Assembly: GCA_030600745.1 (NCBI GenBank)
Contig: JAUVLL010000098.1
Location: 1 to 9,439, forward strand
Reading direction: 5' to 3'
Length of the DNA stretch: 9,439 nt
DNA from: Spirochaetaceae bacterium
GTDB taxonomy: Bacteria > Spirochaetota > Spirochaetia > B11-G9
Below, one piece after another: positions 1-6,017 of the stretch; the first letter of the stretch is position 1; every line of letters starts with the position of its first letter. Position numbers and translations under genes: made by a program. The notes below the pieces were generated by a model. It made no database searches. It saw only the letters and a program-made list of their open reading frames with translations, and was not told the origin of the DNA.

Positions 1-2
1 TT

Positions 3-77
3 GTTCTTGCGGTAATCAGTCTAATATTACTTAGTCGGGGAAAATGGATGTATAAACTTAATCCGGATGAGATATAG
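3..77 (+). CDS. C-terminal end of an unidentified membrane protein (partial, runs in from the left)
   Basis: The frame starting at position 3 is open for 24 codons and ends in TAG at 75-77. It reads a hydrophobic stretch (VLAVISLILL), then a basic, aromatic segment (SRGKWMYK) and a polar tail (LNPDEI). This is the usual pattern of a last transmembrane helix followed by a short cytoplasmic tail. The other two + frames stop within the first 35 bases. The last 20 bases overlap the 3' end of the convergent coaW gene, as in many compact genomes. The family cannot be told from 24 residues; the gene start lies outside the window. Confidence 0.45.
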   Translation, partial: VLAVISLILLSRGKWMYKLNPDEI

Positions 78-873
78 TACTCCGAAAACTTCTGACAGCT
101 CCGATGGCGGTTAAGTACTCCGGGTTTTTAGGGAAAATAAATTTTGTTTTATAAAGATTTCCTGTTTTTATAAGTTGATTCTGAATATATGAACTTCTTG
201 AAAGATTTCCAGTGATAACAATATCTTCTTCCAGGTGATACTGACGGGCAGTGAGTGATGCAATTACACCTACTACCTCTGCTATCATACACTGAATTGC
301 TGCCGCTCCATCTGTTTTTTCTTTAGATTTAAGATTTCCAAAATTACTTACTGTCAGATCATTACTTAGAAAACCAATTTCAGAATATCCAATCTCAGAA
401 AGAGCAAGGTTTAGTTCCGAAGATTTTCCTTTTTGAGCGAGTTTATTAATTATAAGGGGATCTGTTTCTTTAATAAGAAGTTTTCCCAGACCCTGCATTG
501 TCCCTCCACCTATGCCGGTGCCTCCGATATGTGTAACCTTTCCATAGTCAAATAATACAATCGCTGTACCTGTTCCCATACTAACAACTATACATCTTTC
601 TCTGGATGCAGCATTGGCTCCACCGAAAGCAATTGACTCCATCTCATCGGCATGGGAAAAGAGTTCTTTAATTTCAGTTGGTATATTATTGGGTGATCCG
701 GTGAAAACAAAGTAATCAGGGGATAATTCGTTAATAATTTCTCTGTAGCTTGGCATTATCCTGTCCCATCGTCTGCTGGTGATACATTTTTTAAAGAGTA
801 TCCTGTAATCAGAGTTAACTACTACAAAATCAGTATTTGAAGCGCCTCTGTCTATGCTGAGGTATGTTTTCAT
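58..873 (-). CDS. coaW: Type II pantothenate kinase (CoaW-like)
   Basis: Predicted to phosphorylate pantothenate to 4'-phosphopantothenate, the first step of coenzyme A synthesis, in the cytoplasm. The 271-residue protein has the ASKHA-fold signatures of type II PanK: an N-terminal phosphate loop (SIDRGASNTDF, 6-16), a DE-M-x-SI-x-FGG segment (76-85; E77 is the likely counterpart of the catalytic Glu), the adenosine motif VSMGTGTAIV (97-106), and the hallmark HIGGTGIGGGTMQGLGKLL (115-133). Further on come NDLTVSNFG (171-179), matching DLTAANFG of the Staphylococcus enzyme, and a C-terminal TAIGAV (255-260). The Arg that precedes the GG motif in the Staphylococcus enzyme is His115 here. Length matches the family (about 265-280). 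There is no Shine-Dalgarno before the ATG; a promoter placed so that transcription starts at about the A of the ATG suggests a leaderless message. It is single-gene and convergent with the membrane protein to the left. A BadF/N-acetylglucosamine-kinase relative is a weaker alternative. Confidence 0.85.
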   Translation of the reverse strand: MKTYLSIDRGASNTDFVVVNSDYRILFKKCITSRRWDRIMPSYREIINELSPDYFVFTGSPNNIPTEIKELFSHADEMESIAFGGANAASRERCIVVSMGTGTAIVLFDYGKVTHIGGTGIGGGTMQGLGKLLIKETDPLIINKLAQKGKSSELNLALSEIGYSEIGFLSNDLTVSNFGNLKSKEKTDGAAAIQCMIAEVVGVIASLTARQYHLEEDIVITGNLSRSSYIQNQLIKTGNLYKTKFIFPKNPEYLTAIGAVRSFRSTISHPD

Positions 874-879
874 AGAAGA

Positions 880-908
880 AATATATTATCTCTTTGAGAG
901 ATTGACAA
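880..908 (-). promoter_or_regulatory. Promoter of coaW, giving a probably leaderless transcript
   Basis: On the minus strand TTGTCA (908-903) and TATATT (885-880) are separated by 17 nt. Only six bases lie between the -10 box and the ATG at 873, so initiation 7 nt downstream falls on the A of the start codon. This agrees with the lack of any purine-rich ribosome site before the ATG. The promoter sits just beyond the tRNA terminator's T-tract, so coaW looks independently transcribed. Confidence 0.5.
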
Positions 909-910
909 GT

Positions 911-978
911 GAAAAAGAAAAAACATGCAGGGACAGCCACAGGGGTTTACAATTTAAACCCTTGTGGCTGTCCCTGCA
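911..978 (-). terminator. Rho-independent terminator of tRNA-Arg with an unusually long hairpin
   Basis: Arms 926-949 and 955-978 are complementary over 24 positions with one imperfect pair (942/962) and a 5-nt loop (950-954). Read on the minus strand the hairpin is followed at 924-911 by a T-rich tract, GTTTTTTCTTTTTC. The stem base is 4 nt from the tRNA 3' end. The stem is about twice the length of a usual intrinsic terminator. Confidence 0.8.
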
Positions 979-982
979 GAAA

Positions 983-1056
983 TACCCCGGAGACGATTCG
1001 AACGTCCGACCTGCTGCTTAGGAGGCAGCTGCTCTATCCTGCTGAGCTACCGGAGC
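983..1056 (-). tRNA. tRNA-Arg, anticodon CCU
   Basis: The minus strand folds into a complete 74-nt cloverleaf: acceptor GCTCCGG/CCGGGGT, D stem GCTC/GAGC, anticodon stem GCTGC/GCAGC with loop CTCCTAA (anticodon CCT, reading AGG), variable loop AGGTC, and T arm GGACG-TTCGAAT-CGTCT. The discriminator base is A. The first acceptor pair is G-U. CCA is not encoded (TTTC follows), so CCA must be added by nucleotidyltransferase. The terminator hairpin begins 4 nt downstream. Confidence 0.95.
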
Positions 1057-1067
1057 ATTGTGTGCTT

Positions 1068-1096
1068 ATCTTATGTAAATAGCTTTTATATGTCTA
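1068..1096 (-). promoter_or_regulatory. Promoter of tRNA-Arg
   Basis: On the minus strand TAGACA (1096-1091) is followed after exactly 17 nt by TAAGAT (1073-1068). The -10 box ends 11 nt before the mature tRNA 5' end, leaving a leader of only about 4-5 nt. The flanking stretch (about 1078-1135) is very AT-rich, which suits a strong stable-RNA promoter. Confidence 0.55.
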
Positions 1097-1186
1097 TATG
1101 TTAATAATAATATTATTAATTATTTTTATACTTTTCCTGTCTTTCTCTTATGCAGTTAATTATACTTCGTTTTAGGAGCAGTTTAG

Positions 1187-1372
1187 ATGGAACAGATGCC
1201 TTACAGGGATGACAGCGAGCGCAGGATCGGGGAGTTTTTAATAGAATTAAATATACTCACATCCGGGCAGGTTCTCGCCATTCTTGTTAATGATCCTTCT
1301 TTAAGAGAAAAGTGGCATGAATCATCAGTTTCTGATATCCCTTTATCCCGGTTAATTGATCTATCAAATTGA
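1187..1372 (+). CDS. Small protein resembling the N-terminal domain of type II secretion/pilus ATPases
   Basis: The 61-residue product is soluble, with no signal peptide or membrane segment. Residues 13-33 (RIGEFLIELNILTSGQVLAIL) have the pattern of the MshEN/GspE N-terminal domain: a helix with IGEFL, then a turn, then a helix around a Gln two or three residues after a Thr/Ser. In GspE, PilB and MshE this domain heads the ATPase and in some cases binds c-di-GMP; here no ATPase follows. The start is supported by AGGAG at 1174-1178, 8 nt before the ATG. A TATACT box at 1161-1166 could be its -10, without a convincing -35. It stands alone between tRNA-Arg and the next operon, with no clear terminator after it. 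The domain match is by pattern only and the function is unknown. Confidence 0.65.
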   Translation: MEQMPYRDDSERRIGEFLIELNILTSGQVLAILVNDPSLREKWHESSVSDIPLSRLIDLSN

Positions 1373-1511
1373 TTCTACTTTTGTTGATATATCTATAAAA
1401 ATCAAGTTGTCAATATGCTGTATATAATGATACTCTAGGTATTGGAATGATGCAGTTTGAATTGTTCTGTATTATTTTGAATTATATTGTAATTGAAGGA
1501 TTGATGAAAAG

Positions 1512-1591
1512 CCTGGTCGGGACTTCGTCCCCTGGTCATAGACTTCGTCTATTGCTCGGGTATGCATCCTAACCTGCTCGGCTATGCAACC
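1512..1591 (+). repeat. Compound hairpin/direct-repeat element in the leader of the alcohol dehydrogenase
   Basis: Two CCTGGTC direct repeats (1512-1518, 1531-1537) each precede a small hairpin with the same CTTCG loop: GGGA/TCCC (1519-1531) and ATAGA/TCTAT (1538-1552). Two 17-nt near-identical copies follow (15/17 identical, 22 nt apart): TGCTCGGGTATGCATCC (1553-1569) and TGCTCGGCTATGCAACC (1575-1591). The block ends two bases before the ribosome site of the next gene. The second hairpin and its right flank recur on the minus strand at 9234-9270. A 22-codon ORF (1504-1572) runs through it but has a poorly placed ribosome site. The rest of the gap (1373-1511) holds only a TATAAT at 1423-1428 without a well-spaced -35. 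Confidence 0.7.
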
Positions 1592-1605
1592 AAAGGAGAA
1601 AAAGA

Positions 1606-2781
1606 ATGGTAAAAGAGATCACCAGGTTCTCGTTTCCAGTGTCCATAATCTATGGACCTGGTTCCATAGGAGAACTTCCGGGAGAGTTTGAAGAATTGGG
1701 AGTTAAAAAACCCCTGATTGTAACAGATCCCATGATGGAGAAGACAGACTCGTTTAAGAGTATTCTTAAGGTACTGGAAGAAAAAAGTATTGCGTATAAA
1801 GTGTTTTCGGGCGTTCAGCCTAATCCCCATGATGTTGATGTAGAAAATGGTGTAGCAGTTTACAAATCTGCAAATTGTGATTTTATCATTGGAGTAGGTG
1901 GTGGAAGCCCCATGGATGCGGCGAAAGCTCTGGCTGTTCTTGTAGGAGAAGGTGGGGATATAGCCGATTACGATGCCCAGTCCAGCACAAAAAAGGAAAT
2001 TAAAGGACCTCTTCCAAAGATAATTCTTATTCCAACTACAGCCGGTACTGGAAGTGAAGTAGGCAAATGTTCTGTAATTAGTTCAACCTCCCAGGGTAGA
2101 AAGATTTTTGTATGTCATCCCCTCATGGCTCCTGCGAGGGCAGTCCTTGATCCGGAGTTAACTGTTAGTCTTCCGCCACATCTAACAGCTGCGACTGGTA
2201 TGGATGCTCTAACCCATAGTATAGAATCTCTTACTGCACCTGTTTTTCATCCCATGTGTGATGGAATTGCTGTAAAGGGTATTGAGTTTGTAGTGAAATA
2301 TCTGGAGAAAGCAGTTAAAGATCCAACGGACATAGAAGCAAGGGGATACATGATGCTTGCTGCCATGATGGGTGCCGTAGCTTTCCAGAAAGATCTGGGT
2401 ACTGCTCATTCGTTGTCTCATGCCCTTTCTGCAGTATGTAATCTTCAGCATGGCCTTGCAAATGCTATTGTTCTTCCAGTTGTTATGAACTACAACAAGG
2501 AAGTATCAAAAAAAGAATATGCTGTAATTGCAAGAGAATTCGGTGTAAACATTTTTGGAATGGATGAGCTTGGAGCTGCTGAAAAAGCAATTGAAGAAGT
2601 ACGGGCTCTAAATAAAAGAATTGGAATACCTTCTTCTCTTAAAGAAGTTGGTGTTAAGGAAGATCAACTGGAAGAGATCGCCGGGAAGTCCTTTCTGGAT
2701 CCCTGCCATCTTACAAATTCCAGACCTTGTACTCAGGATGACCTGATGTTACTTTTAAAAGAAGCTTTCCAGGAGGGTTGA
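1606..2781 (+). CDS. Iron-containing (group III) alcohol dehydrogenase
   Basis: Predicted to interconvert an alcohol and its aldehyde with NAD(P)H in the cytoplasm. The 391 residues match the family length (about 380-395). The N-terminal half is the nucleotide-binding domain, with GVGGGSPMDAAKALA (96-110) and PTTAGTGSEVGKCSVI (143-158). The C-terminal helical half carries all four metal ligands at family spacing: D200 and H204 (GMDALTH), H268 (GTAHSLSH) and H282 (NLQHG). The start is set by AAAGGAG 7 nt upstream of the ATG. It is the first gene of a pair with the aldehyde:ferredoxin oxidoreductase 1 nt downstream, so the shared aldehyde is probably the reason for the pairing. The leader contains the hairpin repeat at 1512-1591. 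The substrate cannot be read from the sequence; FucO-like, 1,3-propanediol and general alcohol dehydrogenases share these motifs. Confidence 0.93.
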   Translation: MVKEITRFSFPVSIIYGPGSIGELPGEFEELGVKKPLIVTDPMMEKTDSFKSILKVLEEKSIAYKVFSGVQPNPHDVDVENGVAVYKSANCDFIIGVGGGSPMDAAKALAVLVGEGGDIADYDAQSSTKKEIKGPLPKIILIPTTAGTGSEVGKCSVISSTSQGRKIFVCHPLMAPARAVLDPELTVSLPPHLTAATGMDALTHSIESLTAPVFHPMCDGIAVKGIEFVVKYLEKAVKDPTDIEARGYMMLAAMMGAVAFQKDLGTAHSLSHALSAVCNLQHGLANAIVLPVVMNYNKEVSKKEYAVIAREFGVNIFGMDELGAAEKAIEEVRALNKRIGIPSSLKEVGVKEDQLEEIAGKSFLDPCHLTNSRPCTQDDLMLLLKEAFQEG

Positions 2782-2782
2782 T

Positions 2783-4651
2783 ATGTCAAAGGGATATACA
2801 GGAAAATTTTTACGTATTAATCTTACTGATGGTTCTTCTAGTGAAGAATCTTTTAATCAGGATTTTTATAGAAAGTATCTTGGTGGTGGTGGTTTTGGAA
2901 CATATTTTCTGTTAAAGGAAACTGATGCGAATACCGATCCGCTTTCCCCTGAAAATGTTATTACTATTGCACCGGGTATTACTACAGGATCAGCAGTAAG
3001 CGGTGTAAGCAGGTGTGGGATGACAGCTCTCTCACCTGAAACAGGAGGTATTGGAGATTCTCAGGCTGGTGGAAGTTTTGGTCCATATTTGAAACGGGCT
3101 GGCTGGGATGCAGTTATAATTACAGGAAAGGCAGCAAAAATGTCTTACATCTACATAGAGGATGGTGAGGTGTTAATTCTTGGTGCTGAAGATGTAAGTG
3201 GAAAATCTATTCTGGATGCCAGAACTGTTTTTGAAGAGAAATATGGCAGGAAAGGTGTCTCTGTTATGCAGTGCGGTCCTGCTGGTGAAAAACTGGTAAA
3301 GTATGCTTCGGTATCCAGTGATCTGCATGATGCCTATGGCAGAACAGGTATGGGCGCAGTTTTCGGGAGTAAAAATCTTAGAGCTGTTGTCGTAAAAAGC
3401 AGCGGAACTGTTGAGTTTGAGGATCCGGAAGGATTAAAAACTCTGGCAAAGACTGCAATTTCCAGAATTCCTGGTTCAGGCTTTGTTTCAACAATAAAAA
3501 AATATGGTACAGAAGGCATTGTTCTTGGTAATGCAGAAGCAGGAAACCTTTGTGTTCATAACTATTCTACCGGTTATCATGAGGATTATGCTAAACTGGA
3601 CAGAAGTAATTATGATGAAACTTTTCTGGCAAAAGGTACTACCTGTTATGGTTGTGCCGTAGGCTGTCGAAAGACTGTAAAAGCGGAGACTCCATATAAG
3701 GTTACAGATAAGCTGGGGGGACCTGAATTTGAGACTATTGGGGTTCTTGGTTCAAATCTGGATATTTTTGATCCGGTTGCAGTTGCAAAAGCAAATGAGC
3801 TTTGTAATACCTATGGTATAGATACTATTACTTTAGGAGGAATTGTATCTTATCTTGCCGAATCTGTAGAAAAAGGTTTAATCACTGATGATCAGATAGG
3901 CTATAAGGGTTTTGGTTTTGGTAATCCTGATGCAGTAATCTGGCTTATAGAGCAGGTAGGAAACAGAGAAGGTATTGGTGATATTCTTGCTGATGGTTTT
4001 GAAGCTGCAATAAAGCATTTTGGTGAAGAAACCAGGAAATATGCAGTGCATGTTAAGGGTCATGGTTTTGCAGTTCATATGCCGCAGGTAAAACCATCTC
4101 TTGCACTGATGTACGCAGTTGTTCCTATTGGTGCAGATCATATGTCCAGTGAACATGACTGGCTGATAACAGATGATTCAGAAGCTTCAAGAGGATTGGG
4201 TATTTTGGAAACAGATGATGTTAATTCCACTGGTATCAACAAGGTTCGTATGGCTGTATACTCCCAATATTATTATTCTGTTTTAGATTCTCTTAACCTC
4301 TGTATGTTTTGCTGGGGTGCTGGAAGTCTGTATACATATCCTGAGCTTGAAGATCTTGTCAAATATTCTACAGGTATGGATATGACTTTTTGGGAACTGA
4401 TGATGGCAGGAGAACGAAAGATTACAATGATGCGTCTCTTAAATCTTAGAAGAGGTTTTACAGATAAAGATGATAAACTGCCGGCCAGGATGTTTGAGCC
4501 TCTTTACGATGGTCCATCAAAGGGTCGGTCTGTAAATGAAGAAGATTTTAACAGAATGAAAGCCCAGTATTATGGATTTCTTGGATGGGATAAACATGGT
4601 ATTCCTCTTGAAGGAAAGCTCGCAGAGCTTGGACTTGAGTGGGCGGTTTAA
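2783..4651 (+). CDS. aor: Aldehyde:ferredoxin oxidoreductase (tungstopterin enzyme)
   Basis: Predicted to oxidise aldehydes to carboxylates with ferredoxin as electron acceptor (reversible in some anaerobes). At 622 residues it is full length. The N-terminal domain carries the family's glycine-rich pterin-contact region (KYLGGGGFGTYFLL, 31-44). The [4Fe-4S] cysteines are C288, C291 and C295 (CYGCAVGC), with the distant fourth ligand most likely C507 (DSLNLC, 502-507). The other pterin-binding Asp motif is GIDT (345-348). PEFET (314-318) and H453 (GADHM) match the active-site Glu and His of the Pyrococcus enzyme by pattern. The start follows AGGAGGG by 5 nt and lies 1 nt after the upstream stop, so translation is likely coupled to the dehydrogenase. 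Its stop codon overlaps that of the convergent HD-GYP gene. Tungsten uptake and cofactor genes are not in the window. Aldehyde specificity is not determinable here. Confidence 0.94.
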   Translation: MSKGYTGKFLRINLTDGSSSEESFNQDFYRKYLGGGGFGTYFLLKETDANTDPLSPENVITIAPGITTGSAVSGVSRCGMTALSPETGGIGDSQAGGSFGPYLKRAGWDAVIITGKAAKMSYIYIEDGEVLILGAEDVSGKSILDARTVFEEKYGRKGVSVMQCGPAGEKLVKYASVSSDLHDAYGRTGMGAVFGSKNLRAVVVKSSGTVEFEDPEGLKTLAKTAISRIPGSGFVSTIKKYGTEGIVLGNAEAGNLCVHNYSTGYHEDYAKLDRSNYDETFLAKGTTCYGCAVGCRKTVKAETPYKVTDKLGGPEFETIGVLGSNLDIFDPVAVAKANELCNTYGIDTITLGGIVSYLAESVEKGLITDDQIGYKGFGFGNPDAVIWLIEQVGNREGIGDILADGFEAAIKHFGEETRKYAVHVKGHGFAVHMPQVKPSLALMYAVVPIGADHMSSEHDWLITDDSEASRGLGILETDDVNSTGINKVRMAVYSQYYYSVLDSLNLCMFCWGAGSLYTYPELEDLVKYSTGMDMTFWELMMAGERKITMMRLLNLRRGFTDKDDKLPARMFEPLYDGPSKGRSVNEEDFNRMKAQYYGFLGWDKHGIPLEGKLAELGLEWAV

Positions 4652-5493
4652 TATATTACCCTTATTACACCCTGACCCAAAAGTGTGGATGAGAAGGACT
4701 GAATTTTCCCTATCATTACTTTATCCAGGATTACTCCACTGGGGATAAGGAGTAAGCCATTGGAAAGTATTATGTCCTGGTCTAAATACATACCGGGTTC
4801 CAGGCTTTTCGGTTCAATATTATGGGAAGATCCTTTATTATTCTTTTCAAAATGAGTAATAAAGGATTCAAATTTATTATAAAGATCAGGATCGTATAAA
4901 CTACCACTTTTTAATGACATTTTCGAACACGCCTCATTGGGTGTGAGGGAATACTTAAACCGGTTCATATCATAATCATTAATAATATGAATTATCCTGG
5001 ATTCTTTTGGAATCTCCCCTCCCACAAGTTTATCAGGGAAACCTGTTCCATCATAATTCTCGTGATGAGATCTAATAATAACTGCAGTTCGTTTAAGGCT
5101 GTATATTGAATTGATAATTTCGAATCCTGATACAGGGTGTTCTATAAATTTTTTCCTATCACTTTCGCCCAGATTATCAATAGTTTTTTCAATAATATCT
5201 GAATTTGATCCTACAAGGCCAATATCGTGGAGAAGCGCAGCATAGTAATTTACATAAACAATATCTTTCGGCAGTTTGAGGAATTCGCAGAAGGCTTTTG
5301 TCATCTCTGCAGTACGCTTCATATGGCCACCCAGAAAACGGTTGTCAAGGGAGATGGTTTCTGTGAGTAGTTGAACTATTCCCTGGAAATTACGTCTTAG
5401 AGTCTTAACGGTTAGTTTGAGGCTGGCTGCTTTTTCTTTTAACTGTTGATTTTCTTCCTGCAGTGCAGTTATATCAGAACCTGTATTTTCCAT
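4648..5493 (-). CDS. HD-GYP domain phosphohydrolase, probable cyclic-di-GMP phosphodiesterase
   Basis: The 281-residue soluble protein starts with a heptad-like helix (LQEENQQLKEKAASLKL, 11-27), suggesting a coiled-coil dimeriser rather than a receiver domain. The HD-GYP core follows: H57, the HD pair H89-D90 (ALLHDIGLVG), H119 (EHPVSGFEI), H143-H144 (SHHENYDGTGFPD) and D173/D175 (IINDYD). The C-terminal part (228-265, MYLDQDIILSNGLLLIPSGV) is the short beta module often appended to HD-GYP proteins. Two departures from consensus: the Lys of HDxGK is Leu92-Val93, and GYP reads GFP. The family hydrolyses c-di-GMP or related dinucleotides; activity is not certain given the HDIGL variant. I start at this ATG because GGAGG lies 6 nt upstream; an in-frame ATG ten codons earlier (5523) has no ribosome site. 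It is transcribed against both flanking operons, with a palindrome upstream. Confidence 0.85.
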   Translation of the reverse strand: MENTGSDITALQEENQQLKEKAASLKLTVKTLRRNFQGIVQLLTETISLDNRFLGGHMKRTAEMTKAFCEFLKLPKDIVYVNYYAALLHDIGLVGSNSDIIEKTIDNLGESDRKKFIEHPVSGFEIINSIYSLKRTAVIIRSHHENYDGTGFPDKLVGGEIPKESRIIHIINDYDMNRFKYSLTPNEACSKMSLKSGSLYDPDLYNKFESFITHFEKNNKGSSHNIEPKSLEPGMYLDQDIILSNGLLLIPSGVILDKVMIGKIQSFSSTLLGQGVIRVIY

Positions 5494-5531
5494 TACAAAC
5501 CTCCAGAACTCTCCGGCCTTCATATCGGTAT

Positions 5532-5545
5532 GTTCTAATTAGAAC
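5532..5545. promoter_or_regulatory. 14-bp perfect palindrome upstream of the HD-GYP gene
   Basis: GTTCTAATTAGAAC is fully self-complementary and its centre is 45 nt before the HD-GYP start codon. A loosely matched minus-strand promoter (TTGTAA, then TAAATA/TATAAA) lies just upstream of it, so the palindrome would fall near the transcription start, a common place for a dimeric repressor. No regulator gene is adjacent. Confidence 0.4.
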
Positions 5546-5660
5546 TTTAGATAATTTTATATTTATCCATTTCCCTGTACTTATTACAACCTCAGAAAAA
5601 TAAATATTTAAAAAAAGTATAAAATTTAACTGATTTTTGCTTAAAATGCTGAAATAACTA

Positions 5661-5689
5661 TTGACAGCCGGGATATGTCATCTTATTAA
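5661..5689 (+). promoter_or_regulatory. Upstream promoter (P1) of the former polyamine-binding gene and amidotransferase operon
   Basis: A consensus -35 TTGACA (5661-5666) is followed after 17 nt by TATTAA (5684-5689), predicting a start near 5696 and a leader of about 60 nt to the relic's GTG at 5757. The spacer contains ATGTCAT (5675-5681), one of three such sites, and the -10 lies between inverted arms GATATG (5672-5677) and CATATC (5690-5695). Both suggest repressor control. Confidence 0.6.
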
Positions 5690-5737
5690 CATATCATAAT
5701 AACACGATGACATTATATAGTGATGTTGATATGACAT
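5675..5737. promoter_or_regulatory. Three ATGWCAT sites around promoter P1 (candidate operator)
   Basis: The near-palindromic 7-mer ATG(T/A)CAT occurs at 5675-5681, 5707-5713 and 5731-5737. The first lies between the -35 and -10 boxes; the other two lie downstream of the predicted start, 24 nt apart. The regulator is unknown, and AT-rich background makes chance a real possibility. Confidence 0.35.
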
Positions 5738-5756
5738 AAAATGCTGCTTCTGCAGT

Positions 5757-6010
5757 GTGAAAATATATTTATTACATTGTATGGTAAACCCTGTTCACTC
5801 TGGTGTCTGCCACAGTTTTTGCGGCTGGTGATTCAGAAGGAAAAGAGAACAAGGTTCTTAGGCTGTTAACATGGTCAGGATATGCGCCTGACGAGTTGAT
5901 TCAGAAATTTGAAGAAGAAACAGTATGGTATTTATCAGCCAATCGATTATTCAAGGGTGGATCTTGATCAGGTAGAACCTAATATGGCCCTTAGGACTTA
6001 TTATACGTAA
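5757..6010 (+). pseudogene. Remnant of a PotD-like polyamine ABC transporter substrate-binding protein
   Basis: Three stretches in three frames belong to one protein. From GTG at 5757 a basic-hydrophobic start (VKIYLLHCMV) runs to about 5786. A one-base shift then gives the rest of a signal peptide, LFTLVSATVFAAG (5791-5829). The mature N-terminus continues in that frame to 5922 with TWSGYAPDELIQKFEEET, the (N/T)W-x2-Y-x-P-x5-F-x-x-ET pattern of PotD-family binding proteins. At 5923 the frame shifts and YGIYQPIDYSRVDLDQVEP (5924-5980) follows, which corresponds to PotD sequence roughly 40 residues further on (the QxID-x-SK ... LDPDM region). A TAA stops it at 6008. So there is an N-terminal frameshift, an internal deletion and loss of about the last two-thirds. 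Such proteins bind putrescine or spermidine in the periplasm. It lies directly before the amidotransferase-ligase pair, suggesting it once headed that operon. Confidence 0.7.
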
Positions 6011-6017
6011 AATTTAT

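Noticed and set aside
926..978. Transposon end or insertion-sequence remnant next to the tRNA
   Set aside because: There is no transposase, target duplication or second copy in the window, and the T-tract on the correct side explains it as a terminator.
1504..1572. 22-codon leader peptide upstream of the alcohol dehydrogenase
   Set aside because: AAGGA is only 3 nt from the ATG and the codons are simply the two CTTCG hairpins read through. There is no codon bias or attenuator logic.
1512..1591. CRISPR array or integron attC site
   Set aside because: The repeats are only 17-22 nt, two copies each, without regular spacers, and no cas or integrase gene is present. Arm and flank layout does not match attC core sites.
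2209..4156. Minus-strand ORFs within the dehydrogenase and oxidoreductase genes
   Set aside because: They lie opposite fully motif-supported coding sequence and show no recognisable domains.
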